NCBI GenBank assembly: GCA_036744005.1
Contig: DAINOJ010000014.1
Coordinates: 1 to 60,677 of the forward strand
From: CALCNS01 sp937897315
GTDB lineage: Bacteria > Bacillota > JAAYKD01
Direction: 5' to 3'
DNA: 60,677 bases
A program made the translations under genes and the position numbers. The notes under the pieces were generated by a model. That model made no database searches. It was given only the letters and a program-made list of their open reading frames with translations, and was not told the origin of the DNA. Numbering within the stretch: the stretch's first letter is position 1; every line of letters starts with the position of its first letter. Shown piece by piece: positions 35,147-44,431 of the stretch.

Positions 35147-36574
35147 TTAGAAGATACGGTATGTGTGATTCAGTGGACCTCGTCCTTTGCCCAAATTCAG
35201 TTTTGATGCTAAGGCACCGGTGATGTACTCTTTTGCTGCAGCAATGCTGTTTTCCATACTTTGACCCAAAGCCAAATGACAAGCAATCGCGGAGGACAAG
35301 GTGCAACCGGTTCCATGTGTGTTTATTGTGGCAATTCGTTCCGTTGGAAACCAGCGAGGACCGGTATTTGTAATCAGTAAGTCGGTCGCTTCACTGACCA
35401 TATGACCCCCTTTGATTAATATGTCGGCGGGGTATCGTTCTTTCAATACATGTCCAGCTTTTTGCATGTCGGTGCGATTCTTTATGTTCATACCGGTCAA
35501 AACTTCTGCTTCCGGAATATTGGGTGTGATGAGATGCGCCAGAGGTAAGAGCGTTTCGGTTAAAGCAAGCAGAGCATCATCTGAAATCAAACGGTTTCCA
35601 CTGGTGGAGACCATAACCGGATCTACCACCAAAAATTTGTAACCATAACAAAGCAGTTTATTGGCAATGCACTTTATGGTGGAAGCGTTGGAGACCATCC
35701 CAATCTTTATCGCATCCGGTATGATATCTTGAAAGACACAATCGAGCTGTTGTGCCACAAAGTCAGCAGGCACATCCAACACCCCAAACACACCGGTTGT
35801 ATTTTGGGCGGTTAATGCAGTAATAACACTCATCGCATACAGTTTATGAGCCGTTATGGTCTTGATATCGGCTTGAATTCCTGCCCCTCCGGAGCAGTCT
35901 GAACCGGCGATGGTTAGTACTTTGCGAATTGTACCCATTTGCAGCATGAGGAGTATATCTTCTTTCAGATTTCGGCATTCTTTCTCAATATTCTGAGCCG
36001 CAAAGATGGCAGAAACCAGAGCCACACCTGCGATACCACTACCTGCCAATAGAGATAGATTCCTTGCTGTAATCCCCCCAATCGCTACTACCGGCAGTGA
36101 GGTTGCCTTGCAGATTTCTTGTAAGGTCTCAAAGGAAACCATTTCGGCATCCTTTTTGGTGGAGGTAGCGAAGACGGCTCCTACTCCTAAATAATCCGCT
36201 CCGTTGGCTTCTGCTTCTCGAGCTTGCTCCACAGTTTGAACAGAGACTCCTAGTATTTTTTGTGGTCCAATCATTTGCCGGACCATCGCAACAGGCAAGT
36301 CGTTTTGACCGATGTGGACACCATCGGCTTGGCATTGCATGGCAACAGAGACCCGATCATTGATGATAAAAGGAATTTGATGTTTTTGACACAACTGCTG
36401 TATCTTCAGGGCTTCCATAAGAAAGTCATGATCTGCAAGATCCTTATCGCGATATTGTAAGCACGTGATTCCACCGTGTATGGCGGCATGAACTTGTTGT
36501 AGTAAGGTGGATTCCTTCGTCCAGCTGGAATCGCTCACTGCATAGAAAACGAGCGAATTAACGTCTAATTTCAT
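35147..36574 (-). CDS. thiE-thiD: Bifunctional thiamine-phosphate synthase/HMP-P kinase (ThiE-ThiD fusion)
   Basis: The 475-residue fusion has ThiE at 1-210 (LQYRDKD, FIINDRV, DGVHIGQND, GVGAVF.TSTKKDA, VAIGGI) and ThiD from about 218 (RKVLTIAGSDCSGGAGIQADIKT, VDPVMVSTSG, NTHGTGCTLSSAIA). ThiD phosphorylates hydroxymethylpyrimidine and its monophosphate; ThiE joins HMP-PP to thiazole phosphate. The gene overlaps thiM by 17 bp. With CytX and ThiM upstream this is a salvage unit for HMP and thiazole; no de novo gene (thiC, thiG, thiS) is present. Control is by the TPP riboswitch at 38619-38717. Confidence 0.94.
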   Translation of the reverse strand: MKLDVNSLVFYAVSDSSWTKESTLLQQVHAAIHGGITCLQYRDKDLADHDFLMEALKIQQLCQKHQIPFIINDRVSVAMQCQADGVHIGQNDLPVAMVRQMIGPQKILGVSVQTVEQAREAEANGADYLGVGAVFATSTKKDAEMVSFETLQEICKATSLPVVAIGGITARNLSLLAGSGIAGVALVSAIFAAQNIEKECRNLKEDILLMLQMGTIRKVLTIAGSDCSGGAGIQADIKTITAHKLYAMSVITALTAQNTTGVFGVLDVPADFVAQQLDCVFQDIIPDAIKIGMVSNASTIKCIANKLLCYGYKFLVVDPVMVSTSGNRLISDDALLALTETLLPLAHLITPNIPEAEVLTGMNIKNRTDMQKAGHVLKERYPADILIKGGHMVSEATDLLITNTGPRWFPTERIATINTHGTGCTLSSAIACHLALGQSMENSIAAAKEYITGALASKLNLGKGRGPLNHTYRIF

Positions 36575-37382
36575 ACTGAGCCCCCTCCTCCAAGTCGGTT
36601 CCGGTTAAATGAAACATAGTGTCGATGATACGATGACGATACGTGGAGTTGCCTTCCTCCGATTGTAGTTTTGCAAAAGCAATTTCACCACAGAGTCCCA
36701 TGGCGGTGACTCCCGCAGCGACAGCGAGGAGCGGATGAGCAGGGTTTGCAGCTAAATACGCTGTGATTAGCGCAGAAAGTTGGCAACCGCTACCGGTAAC
36801 TCGGCCCATGAGGGGATGCCCGTTCCGGATGCAAAAGGCTTGAGAGGAGTCTGCTACCACATCGATAGGACCGGTCACCGCAACAATAGCCCCTGTTTTT
36901 TGGCTTAACTTCTGTGCTATTTGAATTGTTTTGTCCAACGAATCTGCCGATATGACGTCAGACAAATCGACATCGACTCCCCGAGTATTGCCCGAACCCA
37001 AAAGGAGGGTCCGAATCTCGGAGCTATTTCCTCGGATTGCTGTGAATGGAATTTCGTTGATCAAGTCAAGTGCAGTAGACGTTCTCAACGCGGATGCTCC
37101 TGCACCCACTGGATCTAGTAGAACCGGATGACCCAATGCTGTGGCCTTTTTTGCCGCGGCAAACATAGCAGGAATGGTACGTCCGTTCAGCGTACCAATG
37201 TTAAGGCATAACCCACCACAAATCGTTGTAATTTCCTCTACTTCATCGATATCATCCGCCATAATGGGAGATGCACCGCAAGCCAGCAGCATATTCGCGA
37301 CATCGTTTACCGTAACATAATTTGTTATGTTATGAACCAAGGGGCTTTGGGTGCGAACATTCTCCAACATCTCTTTAAACAT
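36558..37382 (-). CDS. thiM: Hydroxyethylthiazole kinase
   Basis: The 274-residue ribokinase-like enzyme phosphorylates the thiazole moiety. Typical segments are PLVHNITNYVTVNDVANMLLACGASPIMADD, NIGTLNGRTIPAM, PVLLDPVGAGAS and GRVTGSGCQLSALITAYLA (anion hole and catalytic Cys). It overlaps cytX by 8 bp and the ThiE-ThiD gene by 17 bp, so the three are translationally coupled. Confidence 0.95.
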   Translation of the reverse strand: MFKEMLENVRTQSPLVHNITNYVTVNDVANMLLACGASPIMADDIDEVEEITTICGGLCLNIGTLNGRTIPAMFAAAKKATALGHPVLLDPVGAGASALRTSTALDLINEIPFTAIRGNSSEIRTLLLGSGNTRGVDVDLSDVISADSLDKTIQIAQKLSQKTGAIVAVTGPIDVVADSSQAFCIRNGHPLMGRVTGSGCQLSALITAYLAANPAHPLLAVAAGVTAMGLCGEIAFAKLQSEEGNSTYRHRIIDTMFHLTGTDLEEGAQYEIRR

Positions 37383-38550
37383 GAAGATACCTCCTACTGA
37401 ATCTTGTCATCCACACATAAAGAACTGCAGTGAAAAGCATCACAGGAAGAGTGGTGCCTAATGGTGTTACTGTGTGCAATGCAAAGCGATATGTCAAAAA
37501 GCCGATAAGCCAACAAAAGATACCCAACAGGGAGTATGATTTGCTTTCGTAATTGTTTTTGAGAAAATAATAGTCCGTAATCTGTATCGCAATCATGGGA
37601 GCAAATACGGAACCAATAAAGTACAGAAACACTTCTAATTGATTCACTGGAGAAGCCATTGCTAATAAGGTGCCAAAAAGGCCAGTGAGCACAGCAATGG
37701 TTTTCCCTTTGATTTTGGGACTCACACTTTCGGCACTGACACCGGCAGAGTATACATCTAAGAACGTGGTTGTGACGGTAGATAATAAAACAATGCCGAG
37801 AGCAAGAGCCCCCATGCCCAGCTGGAGTAGAATCAACATGACGTTACTTTCACCGGTAAATACAGCCGCACCTAATCCAATTGCATACATCCATGAGCTG
37901 GTAAAGAAGTAGGTCAGTGCACTCATGGCGGAAGCTGATTTGGGGTTCTTGGCAGAGCGCGTATAATCGGATATTAATGGTAGCCAAGATAACGGCATCG
38001 CGATGGATAACTCGACTGCTAGTCCAAAAGACAAGGTCCCCAAAGTGGAGGAAGAAGGCTGGGGCTGAAATACCACTGCGCTCAAGACAAGAGTCAGCAG
38101 AAAAAGTAAGCTCATGGCGACCACGTTGATCTTACCCCAATGGGTTACCCCCATCACGATCCATAGTAAGATGAATGCCCCGATGACAATGGACCAGATG
38201 GCTAGACTTCCGCTAGGAAATAAAGATTGTGCCGCCGAAGCTCCACTGTGAATCATGACAGCAGACCAACCAAGAAGTTGGATGACATTCAGCATAGAGA
38301 ACAAACAAGAACCCTTCTCTCCGAAAGACATCTTCGCCGTTTCCATGGAGCTTTTTCTGGTTTGACCCCCGATTAAGCCAGTGAAGAAGAGTAACAGACA
38401 ACCCAATAAATGACCAAGGATAATAGCTAGGAATCCTTTTCCTAATCCCAAGGGAGCAAATAGAACACCGGTCATGATTTCTGCTAAAGAGACGGCTGCT
38501 CCAAACCAAAGCAGCCCATGAGACCAAGTAGACGTTTTCTTCTCTTCCAT
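37375..38550 (-). CDS. cytX: Putative hydroxymethylpyrimidine transporter CytX
   Basis: The 391-residue, roughly 12-helix membrane protein belongs to the NCS1 purine/cytosine permease family. The start (WFGAAVSLAEIMTGVLFAPLGLGKGFLAIILGHLLG) is typical of CytX, which is repeatedly found behind TPP riboswitches and is thought to import HMP. ATG 38550 has AAGAAGG upstream; the longer in-frame start at 38601 lies in the terminator of the riboswitch. It is first in the operon. Confidence 0.88.
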   Translation of the reverse strand: MEEKKTSTWSHGLLWFGAAVSLAEIMTGVLFAPLGLGKGFLAIILGHLLGCLLLFFTGLIGGQTRKSSMETAKMSFGEKGSCLFSMLNVIQLLGWSAVMIHSGASAAQSLFPSGSLAIWSIVIGAFILLWIVMGVTHWGKINVVAMSLLFLLTLVLSAVVFQPQPSSSTLGTLSFGLAVELSIAMPLSWLPLISDYTRSAKNPKSASAMSALTYFFTSSWMYAIGLGAAVFTGESNVMLILLQLGMGALALGIVLLSTVTTTFLDVYSAGVSAESVSPKIKGKTIAVLTGLFGTLLAMASPVNQLEVFLYFIGSVFAPMIAIQITDYYFLKNNYESKSYSLLGIFCWLIGFLTYRFALHTVTPLGTTLPVMLFTAVLYVWMTRFSRRYLHV

Positions 38551-38574
38551 TTCTACCTTCTTTCTTTCGGGGAA

Positions 38575-38605
38575 TACAAAAAGAGAATGCCCTTTGGGCA
38601 TTCTC
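38575..38605 (-). terminator. TPP riboswitch expression-platform terminator
   Basis: On the minus strand GAGAATGCCC-AAA-GGGCATTCTC is followed by TTTTTGT. It sits between the aptamer and cytX and should form when TPP is bound. Confidence 0.88.
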
Positions 38606-38618
38606 CGCGCATAAGCAA

Positions 38619-38717
38619 GTATTCCTTACTCCCTACGGTGGCATTACCCACATCAGGTTAAAGGGTCGAAGTTTGAGAACTTCCTCTCAGCCTGCATTAC
38701 AAGCTCCCCCGAATATG
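38619..38717 (-). promoter_or_regulatory. TPP riboswitch
   Basis: On the minus strand the conserved elements appear in order: GGGGGAGCTT, CAGGCTGAGAGG, GACCCTTTAACCTGATG and GGGTAATGCCACCGTAGGGAG. It binds thiamine pyrophosphate and controls cytX-thiM-thiED by termination. Outer boundaries are approximate, taken from pairing of ATTC with GAAT. Confidence 0.95.
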
Positions 38718-38725
38718 TTTTCTGT

Positions 38726-38754
38726 AGAATATCACGCTTGACTGGATTTGTCAA
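38726..38754 (-). promoter_or_regulatory. Promoter of the thiamine operon, inside the end of hisIE
   Basis: On the minus strand TTGACA (38754-38749), 17 nt, TATTCT (38731-38726). The -35 box and spacer lie in the last codons of hisIE. No terminator separates the his and thi units. Confidence 0.75.
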
Positions 38755-39358
38755 TTTTTTGCCTCTGTGCCAATTCCATGAGTACCTCTTCCGGCTTAAT
38801 CCCCACTTCTGCCATGAGCACCAGAACATGATAGGTTAAATCGGCTATCTCCCAAACGGTTTCTGGTTTGCTGTGATTTTTCGCAGCAATGAGCACTTCC
38901 CCGGCTTCTTCTCCAATTTTTTTCAAGATTTGGTCGAGTCCTTTTTGAAATAAGGTAGTGGTATAAGAACCAATGGGAAGGTCGACTTTTCGCTGTTGGA
39001 TGAGTGCATATAGTTTTTGCAGAGAGAACAAAGGGGACTGATGTAATTCTACAATCAGATTGTGAAAGCAACTTACCGCGCCGGTGTGACAGGCCGGACC
39101 TTGCACTCGAACTTTGACAACAAGGGCATCTCGATCACAATCGGCGACGATGGAGATAATCTGCTGACGATTTCCTGAAGAATCTCCCTTACGCCATAAT
39201 TCTTGACGGGAGCGTGACCAGAAACATGTATAACCCTCCCGTAAAGAGATGTCAAGACTTTCTTGGTTCATATAAGCCAATGTTAATACTTCGCCGGTTT
39301 CGGCATCTTGGACAATAGCAGGTAACAATCCTTGTGCATCCCAGTGTAATGCTTGCAT
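38732..39358 (-). CDS. hisIE: Bifunctional phosphoribosyl-AMP cyclohydrolase/phosphoribosyl-ATP pyrophosphohydrolase
   Basis: The 208-residue fusion has HisI at 1-110 (LTLAYMNQESL, TCFWSRSRQELWRKGDSSGN, DCDRDALVVKVRVQGPACHTG with zinc/catalytic Cys) and HisE from about 115 (FQKGLDQILKKIGEEAGEVLIAAKN). It performs steps 2 and 3 of histidine synthesis. It is the last gene of the his operon, starting 1 base after hisF. Its final codons double as the promoter of the thiamine operon. Confidence 0.95.
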   Translation of the reverse strand: MQALHWDAQGLLPAIVQDAETGEVLTLAYMNQESLDISLREGYTCFWSRSRQELWRKGDSSGNRQQIISIVADCDRDALVVKVRVQGPACHTGAVSCFHNLIVELHQSPLFSLQKLYALIQQRKVDLPIGSYTTTLFQKGLDQILKKIGEEAGEVLIAAKNHSKPETVWEIADLTYHVLVLMAEVGIKPEEVLMELAQRQKIDKSSQA

Positions 39359-39359
39359 G

Positions 39360-40127
39360 TTAATACCCCTTTCTTCTTACCCTAATCCCTTGATTCGCTA
39401 AAGCGTTTTTAATTTCTTCCACAGAAAGAGCACCGGTATGAAATACCGAAGCGGCCAATGCAGCATCTATCGTAGGAATTTTTTCAAACAAATCGATAAA
39501 ATCCATCAGTGACCCCGCTCCACCGGAAGCCACAACAGGGACTGAAATGGTTTCGCAGACTTGTTTGAGAAACTCCAACGCATATCCACTCTGACAACCA
39601 TCGGTATCGATGGTGTTGACGACCACCTCTCCCGCACCTAAAGCAACTCCTCGCTGGATCCAGCTTAAGGCATCTATCCCCGTATCGACTTGCCCACCTT
39701 GACGAAACACATGATAAGAAGTCCCTACCTTTGCCACATCGACCGACAAAACCACACATTGATTCCCATAACGAAGAGCCGCTTCACGCAAGATCTGGGG
39801 ATCTGTAATCGCAGCACTATTGACACTCACTTTGTCAGCTCCGGCTTGTAATACTAGGCGAAAGTCCTCAACACTACGAATGCCTCCACCTACAGTCAAT
39901 GGGATAAAAAGGGTAGAGGCCACCTTTTTTAGTACATCGATAAATAAAAAACGGTTTTCTATGGATGCAGTAATATCATAGAACACCAATTCGTCTGCAC
40001 CTTGTAAGGCATACGCTTCGGCAAGAACAACCGGGTCTCCCATCTCTTTGATTTGTTGAAATTGGACGCCCTTGACAACCTTTCCATCTCGAATATCGAG
40101 ACAGGGAATGATTCTTTTTGCTAGCAT
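39360..40127 (-). CDS. hisF: Imidazole glycerol phosphate synthase, cyclase subunit
   Basis: The 255-residue TIM barrel has the HisF start MLAKRIIPCLDIRDGKVVKGVQF, with the catalytic Asp in CLDIRDG (D11), the GGGIRSVEDF phosphate loop and the second catalytic Asp in NTIDTDGCQSGY. It takes ammonia from HisH to make IGP and AICAR. It overlaps hisA by 7 bp, with AAAGGAGG before the start. Confidence 0.96.
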   Translation of the reverse strand: MLAKRIIPCLDIRDGKVVKGVQFQQIKEMGDPVVLAEAYALQGADELVFYDITASIENRFLFIDVLKKVASTLFIPLTVGGGIRSVEDFRLVLQAGADKVSVNSAAITDPQILREAALRYGNQCVVLSVDVAKVGTSYHVFRQGGQVDTGIDALSWIQRGVALGAGEVVVNTIDTDGCQSGYALEFLKQVCETISVPVVASGGAGSLMDFIDLFEKIPTIDAALAASVFHTGALSVEEIKNALANQGIRVRRKGY

Positions 40128-40849
40128 GAGCGAACCTCCTTTTGCAGTTTTACGATGTCACTTAAGTTTATGTGTCCGTCGTAAAGCGCTTTGCCGATGA
40201 TCATTCCTTCTAGAGGCAGTGAAAGTAGAGTTCGCACTTCTTCTAAATGATGTATTCCACCACTAGCGATGATTCCTCCCGGAAAAATCGTAGAATAGCG
40301 TCGATACATATGCAGATTGGACCCTTGCATTAAACCATCCCGTGAGATGTCGCTACACAGTACGCTTTCTACGCCTTTCTCTTTTAGCTGTTGTAACCAA
40401 ACCTCCGGATTACCCAGCCCTGTAGTCGTCCAACCTTTTACCATGATTTGCTCTTGAAGCACATCCATCGCCACGGTGATTCGTGGACCAAACCGATTGA
40501 GCACCTCGGAAAGCAGTGTTGAATTCTCTAGAGCAGCAGTACCCAACACCACTCGAAAAGCACCAAAATCCAGCGCGCGTTCAATCTCGTTTATGGTTCG
40601 AAAGCCACCACCAATTTGAACCTTCAAGCGGGTAGAGCGGATCAGAGATTGCAACAACTCTGTCTGTTTAGGAACGCCTTCTTTCGCTCCTTGTAGGTCC
40701 ACTACATGCACATAATCTGCTCCCTGCTCTTCAAACGCAGCGAGTGCTTCCAAAGGGTCTATGGTATACTTGGTTTTTTGATCGAATTGCCCTTGCCGTA
40801 AGCGAACGACTCGACCCTCCCATAAATCCATTGCCGGAAAAATCTTCAT
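40121..40849 (-). CDS. hisA: ProFAR isomerase
   Basis: The 242-residue TIM barrel is a paralogue of HisF: MKIFPAMDLWEGRVVRLRQG (catalytic Asp8), DYVHVVDLQGA, QIGGGFRT and CSDISRDGLMQG. It isomerises ProFAR to PRFAR. ATG 40849 was chosen because it gives a 4-bp ATGA overlap with hisH and has GGAGGATG upstream. One departure from common HisA sequences is A-M-D-L-W where A-I-D-I/L is usual. Confidence 0.95.
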   Translation of the reverse strand: MKIFPAMDLWEGRVVRLRQGQFDQKTKYTIDPLEALAAFEEQGADYVHVVDLQGAKEGVPKQTELLQSLIRSTRLKVQIGGGFRTINEIERALDFGAFRVVLGTAALENSTLLSEVLNRFGPRITVAMDVLQEQIMVKGWTTTGLGNPEVWLQQLKEKGVESVLCSDISRDGLMQGSNLHMYRRYSTIFPGGIIASGGIHHLEEVRTLLSLPLEGMIIGKALYDGHINLSDIVKLQKEVRSC

Positions 40850-41478
40850 TGTACATCCTCCGCCCATTTAGCATAATTATATAGCATGCGTAATCCGGTT
40901 TCGCCACTCTTTTCGGGGTGAAATTGCACGCCCATAATATGTTTCTGTGTTACAGCAGCGACGATTCTTCCACCATAGTTGCAAGTAGCCAATTGCACCT
41001 CTTGAGGGGATACTGCAGCATAGGAATGCACGAAATATAACCAAGCTCCTTCGGGCACGCCTGTAAAAAGGGGATGATTTGCAGCTATTTCAGTATATTG
41101 TAATTGATTCCATCCCATATGGGGGATTTTAAATCCGGGTGTTATTTGCTCTTTCAGATCTCGAACTACACCGGGGATAAGCCCTAAACCGGAATATTCG
41201 CCATGTTCGTAGCCGGTTTCCAATAAGAGCTGCATACCCAAGCAAATTCCCAAAAGTGGCTTACCGGAGTTCGCTAGAGCAATCAGCGCTACATCCAAAT
41301 GTTTGCTCTGTAAAGACTTCATGGCTGTAGCAAACGCTCCCACTCCAGGTAAGATGAGACCTTGGCATGCCTCCGCTTCCTCTAGCGTTTGAACCATGCA
41401 AAAATCCACTCCTACTTTGTGTAAAGAAGCTTGTAATGAAAATAGATTTCCCACTCCATAATCGACGATACCTATCAT
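40846..41478 (-). CDS. hisH: Imidazole glycerol phosphate synthase, glutaminase subunit
   Basis: The 210-residue class I glutamine amidotransferase has the triad Cys in LLGICLGMQLL and His/Glu in GVQFHPEKSGE. The oxyanion strand is LPGVGAFATAM. It supplies ammonia to HisF. Four-base overlaps join it to both hisB and hisA. Confidence 0.96.
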   Translation of the reverse strand: MIGIVDYGVGNLFSLQASLHKVGVDFCMVQTLEEAEACQGLILPGVGAFATAMKSLQSKHLDVALIALANSGKPLLGICLGMQLLLETGYEHGEYSGLGLIPGVVRDLKEQITPGFKIPHMGWNQLQYTEIAANHPLFTGVPEGAWLYFVHSYAAVSPQEVQLATCNYGGRIVAAVTQKHIMGVQFHPEKSGETGLRMLYNYAKWAEDVQ

Positions 41479-42068
41479 AGCAATACTCCTTTACTGGACG
41501 GTACGGATTCTGATTCTCCTATGGTTGTCACAGCCTCTCGCAATGCTCGACCGAATCCCTTAAAGCAAGCTTCTGCCAAGTGGTGATTGTTCCCCCCCGC
41601 CATTTGCTTCAAATGTAAAGTACATTGTGCTGAGCGACAGAGTGCTGTAAAAAACTCTTCCAATAACTCCGTATCCCAATCACCCAAGCGAGATTGGCTA
41701 AAATGGAGGTCTACATAGCAGCTACTTCTGCCCGATATATCGAGTGCTACCAAAACAAGAGTTTCATCCATAGGCAAAAGAGATTGACCATAGCGGCGAA
41801 TTCCCTTGCCACTTCCCAGTGCTTCGCGTAAAGCGGCACCGAATATAATACCTATGTCTTCTGTGGTGTGATGTCCATCGACTCGTACATCTCCTTGGCA
41901 AGTGAGGGTGAGTTGCACCCCGGCATGGAACACCAGCAATTCCAACATGTGGTTAAGGAAACCAATCCCCGTATCAATCACCGAGGGACCTGATTCATCT
42001 AAGTTTATATGCAGAGCAAGCGAAGTCTCCTTCGTCTTGCGTTCTATACTGGCTCCTCTGAATTGCAT
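41475..42068 (-). CDS. hisB: Imidazoleglycerol-phosphate dehydratase
   Basis: The 197-residue protein is the stand-alone dehydratase, without the phosphatase domain found in enteric HisB. The metal-binding motifs are TGIGFLNHMLE, DGHHTTEDIGI and NNHHLAEACFK. ATG 42068 lies 25 bp inside the end of hisC; a longer start at 42134 would overlap hisC much more. Because HisB is monofunctional, a histidinol-phosphate phosphatase must be encoded elsewhere. Confidence 0.95.
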   Translation of the reverse strand: MQFRGASIERKTKETSLALHINLDESGPSVIDTGIGFLNHMLELLVFHAGVQLTLTCQGDVRVDGHHTTEDIGIIFGAALREALGSGKGIRRYGQSLLPMDETLVLVALDISGRSSCYVDLHFSQSRLGDWDTELLEEFFTALCRSAQCTLHLKQMAGGNNHHLAEACFKGFGRALREAVTTIGESESVPSSKGVLL

Positions 42069-43138
42069 GACATCGCACCCTTTCTTTGATACAGTTCTTT
42101 CGTAACGGCAAGCAAGGACTTCATTTGTTCCCATGTTCCCACACTAATACGTACATAATTCACAATGGGTTCTATGGCAAAATGACGAACCAAAATACCT
42201 TGATTTCTGAGTGCTCTTGCATAAGCTAGGGCATTGCCATCGGGAGGGGATACAAAAAGGAAATTACCTAAGCTTTGGGTGACCCGAAATCCCAAACGGA
42301 CCAATTCCTGGTTGGACCATTCTCTCGTTTCGATGAGGATTTGACAGCGTTCGCGAAAGAGCGCATCTTCTTGCATAGCAGCTTCACCGGCCGCTAAGGT
42401 CATAGCATTGACATTATACGGATTCAAACTATAACGCAATCGTTGCAAGTCAGAAATCAACTCAGTTGAACCGGCGATGAAACCCAATCGAGCGCCTGCC
42501 AGAGAACGGGATTTAGAAAAGGTTTGCATCACCAAAAGGTTGTCATACTTTGAAATCAATGGCAAACAGCTTTCGGCACCAAAATCGACATAAGCTTCGT
42601 CGATTAAAACTGGATAGTCCCGGTTGCTTTTAAGAATCCGCTCCACTTCCTGAACCGATAAACTCAAACCGGTAGGAGAATTGGGATTCGCAATCACAAT
42701 AAAGCGTTGCAAGTTGCAAAAGTCTTCCGCACGAATGTTCAGATTTTTTTGTAGGGGGATACCCAAGTAAGGGCTTGCTGCCATTTGTGCATAAACTGGG
42801 TAGAAACCATAGCTAATCTCCGGGCAGACCACCCCCCGTTGGGTAGAAGCATATGCTCGAAACGCTAAATAGAGCAATTCATCCGATCCGTTACCCAACA
42901 TGATTTGGTCCATATCAAGACAATAGTATTCTGCTAGGGAACGACATAGCCGTTTGCCTTCCGGGTCGGAATACAAATTCAAAGACGTAGCCGCTTTGGA
43001 TACCGCCATAAGCACACTCGAGCTGGGGGGGAAAGGCGATTCGTTGGTATTTAGCTTCATGTGAATGGCCTCCACTCCTTGTTCACCCGGGGTATAAGGG
43101 CGGAGGGATTGAAAGGTTTCATTTAAAAATCGACTCAT
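42044..43138 (-). CDS. hisC: Histidinol-phosphate aminotransferase
   Basis: The 364-residue class I/II aminotransferase has LNTNESPFPPS at the N-terminus, GNGSDELL, IVIANPNSPTG, VLIDEAYVDFG and the PLP lysine in QTFSKSRSLAGARLGF. It converts imidazole-acetol phosphate to histidinol phosphate. Its start overlaps the hisD stop by 4 bp (ATGA) and its tail overlaps hisB by 25 bp. Confidence 0.95.
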   Translation of the reverse strand: MSRFLNETFQSLRPYTPGEQGVEAIHMKLNTNESPFPPSSSVLMAVSKAATSLNLYSDPEGKRLCRSLAEYYCLDMDQIMLGNGSDELLYLAFRAYASTQRGVVCPEISYGFYPVYAQMAASPYLGIPLQKNLNIRAEDFCNLQRFIVIANPNSPTGLSLSVQEVERILKSNRDYPVLIDEAYVDFGAESCLPLISKYDNLLVMQTFSKSRSLAGARLGFIAGSTELISDLQRLRYSLNPYNVNAMTLAAGEAAMQEDALFRERCQILIETREWSNQELVRLGFRVTQSLGNFLFVSPPDGNALAYARALRNQGILVRHFAIEPIVNYVRISVGTWEQMKSLLAVTKELYQRKGAMSCNSEEPV

Positions 43139-44418
43139 TGTAAACCTCCCTGCCTGCGTATTCGCACGCTATTGGCATGAGCTTGAAGCCCTTCATAATG
43201 AGCAAAATCCTCTATCTTCATTGCCACTTGGTTCAATTGCTCCGCACCATAATAGACAAATTGAGTTTTCTTTACAAAATCATCCACCGAGAGAGGACTG
43301 GAAAAACGGGCACTACCCGTGGTTGGCAACGTGTGGTTGGTGCCTGCCCAATAATCCCCAACGGCTTCTGGGGTACAATAACCCAAGAACACCGAGCCGG
43401 CGTGCTTTACTAGACTCAGCAAGGGCCATGGGTCGTTGACGCATAGTTCCAAGTGCTCCGGGGCCAGTAGATTCGCTACTTCTACTGCTTGCTCTAAAGT
43501 AGTGGTTAGAATCATCTTGCCATGGTTTCCAAGAGACCGGGAAGCGATTTCCTGACGAGGTAAGGTTGCTAATTGTGCTTTCAGTTGCTGTAACACGGTT
43601 TCTGCTATATTAGGAGAGGTCGTGATCAACACCGACATGGCGGCAGGGTCGTGTTCCGCTTGTGACAACAGGTCCGCGGCAAGCCAATCTGCTTTGGCAT
43701 CCTCGTCTGCCACAATCACAATTTCACTGGGGCCTGCAATCATATCAATGGCTACCTCACCAAAGACCTGCCGTTTGGCTTCCGTCACATACCAGTTTCC
43801 CGGACCGACGATCTTATCTACTTTGGGAACACTTTCGGTACCAAAAGCCAGAGCAGCGATTGCTTGAGCCCCACCGATTTTAAAGACGCGGGTTACTCCA
43901 GCAATGCTTGCTGCGGACAGTAAGGCCGGAGACACATCACCAGAAGGGGTGGGAGGAGTTGTCATAATGATTTCCCTGCAGCCTGCCAAACTAGCCGGTA
44001 TGGCATTCATCAGAACAGATGAGGGGTAAGAAGCGGTTCCTCCTGGCACATACAAACCGACTCGTTCCATAGGAAGAATCATTTGACCGACCATCGTGCC
44101 ATCCACCCGTTGTAGTGTGAACCCTTTGCGCAACTGATGACGATGAAAATCGCGGATGTTCTCGGCTGCCTCTTCCATGAGTTTGCGCAACGTAGCGGGA
44201 GTTTGCGATAAACCAAGTTGCCATTCTTCCTCGCTCACCTCAAAGTTGGACAAATCGACCCGATCGAATTGCTTGCTGTAGTTCCGTACTGCATCATCTC
44301 CTAGGCTTCGGACAGTGGCCAAAATACGGGCAACGGTTTCTCGTAAATCTTTTTGCTGGTTCAATGTTTGCCGTGCGAAGATTAAAGCGTTGTCTCTGCC
44401 GTATCTCAAAACTTGCAT
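43135..44418 (-). CDS. hisD: Histidinol dehydrogenase
   Basis: The 427-residue zinc enzyme performs the last two oxidations. It has GLYVPGGTASYPSSVLMNAIPA, KIVGPGNWYVTEAKRQVFG, DMIAGPSEI, QAEHDP (zinc Gln/His) and APEHLELCV, ending GLQAHANSVRIRR. Two start codons are spaced by one codon; ATG 44418 leaves 6 nt after AAAGGAGG, whereas ATG 44424 would abut it. Confidence 0.95.
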   Translation of the reverse strand: MQVLRYGRDNALIFARQTLNQQKDLRETVARILATVRSLGDDAVRNYSKQFDRVDLSNFEVSEEEWQLGLSQTPATLRKLMEEAAENIRDFHRHQLRKGFTLQRVDGTMVGQMILPMERVGLYVPGGTASYPSSVLMNAIPASLAGCREIIMTTPPTPSGDVSPALLSAASIAGVTRVFKIGGAQAIAALAFGTESVPKVDKIVGPGNWYVTEAKRQVFGEVAIDMIAGPSEIVIVADEDAKADWLAADLLSQAEHDPAAMSVLITTSPNIAETVLQQLKAQLATLPRQEIASRSLGNHGKMILTTTLEQAVEVANLLAPEHLELCVNDPWPLLSLVKHAGSVFLGYCTPEAVGDYWAGTNHTLPTTGSARFSSPLSVDDFVKKTQFVYYGAEQLNQVAMKIEDFAHYEGLQAHANSVRIRRQGGLQ

Positions 44419-44431
44419 GTTCATCCTCCTT

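Noticed and set aside
38881..39071. Second minus-strand frame inside hisIE
   Set aside because: It is an out-of-frame shadow of hisIE.
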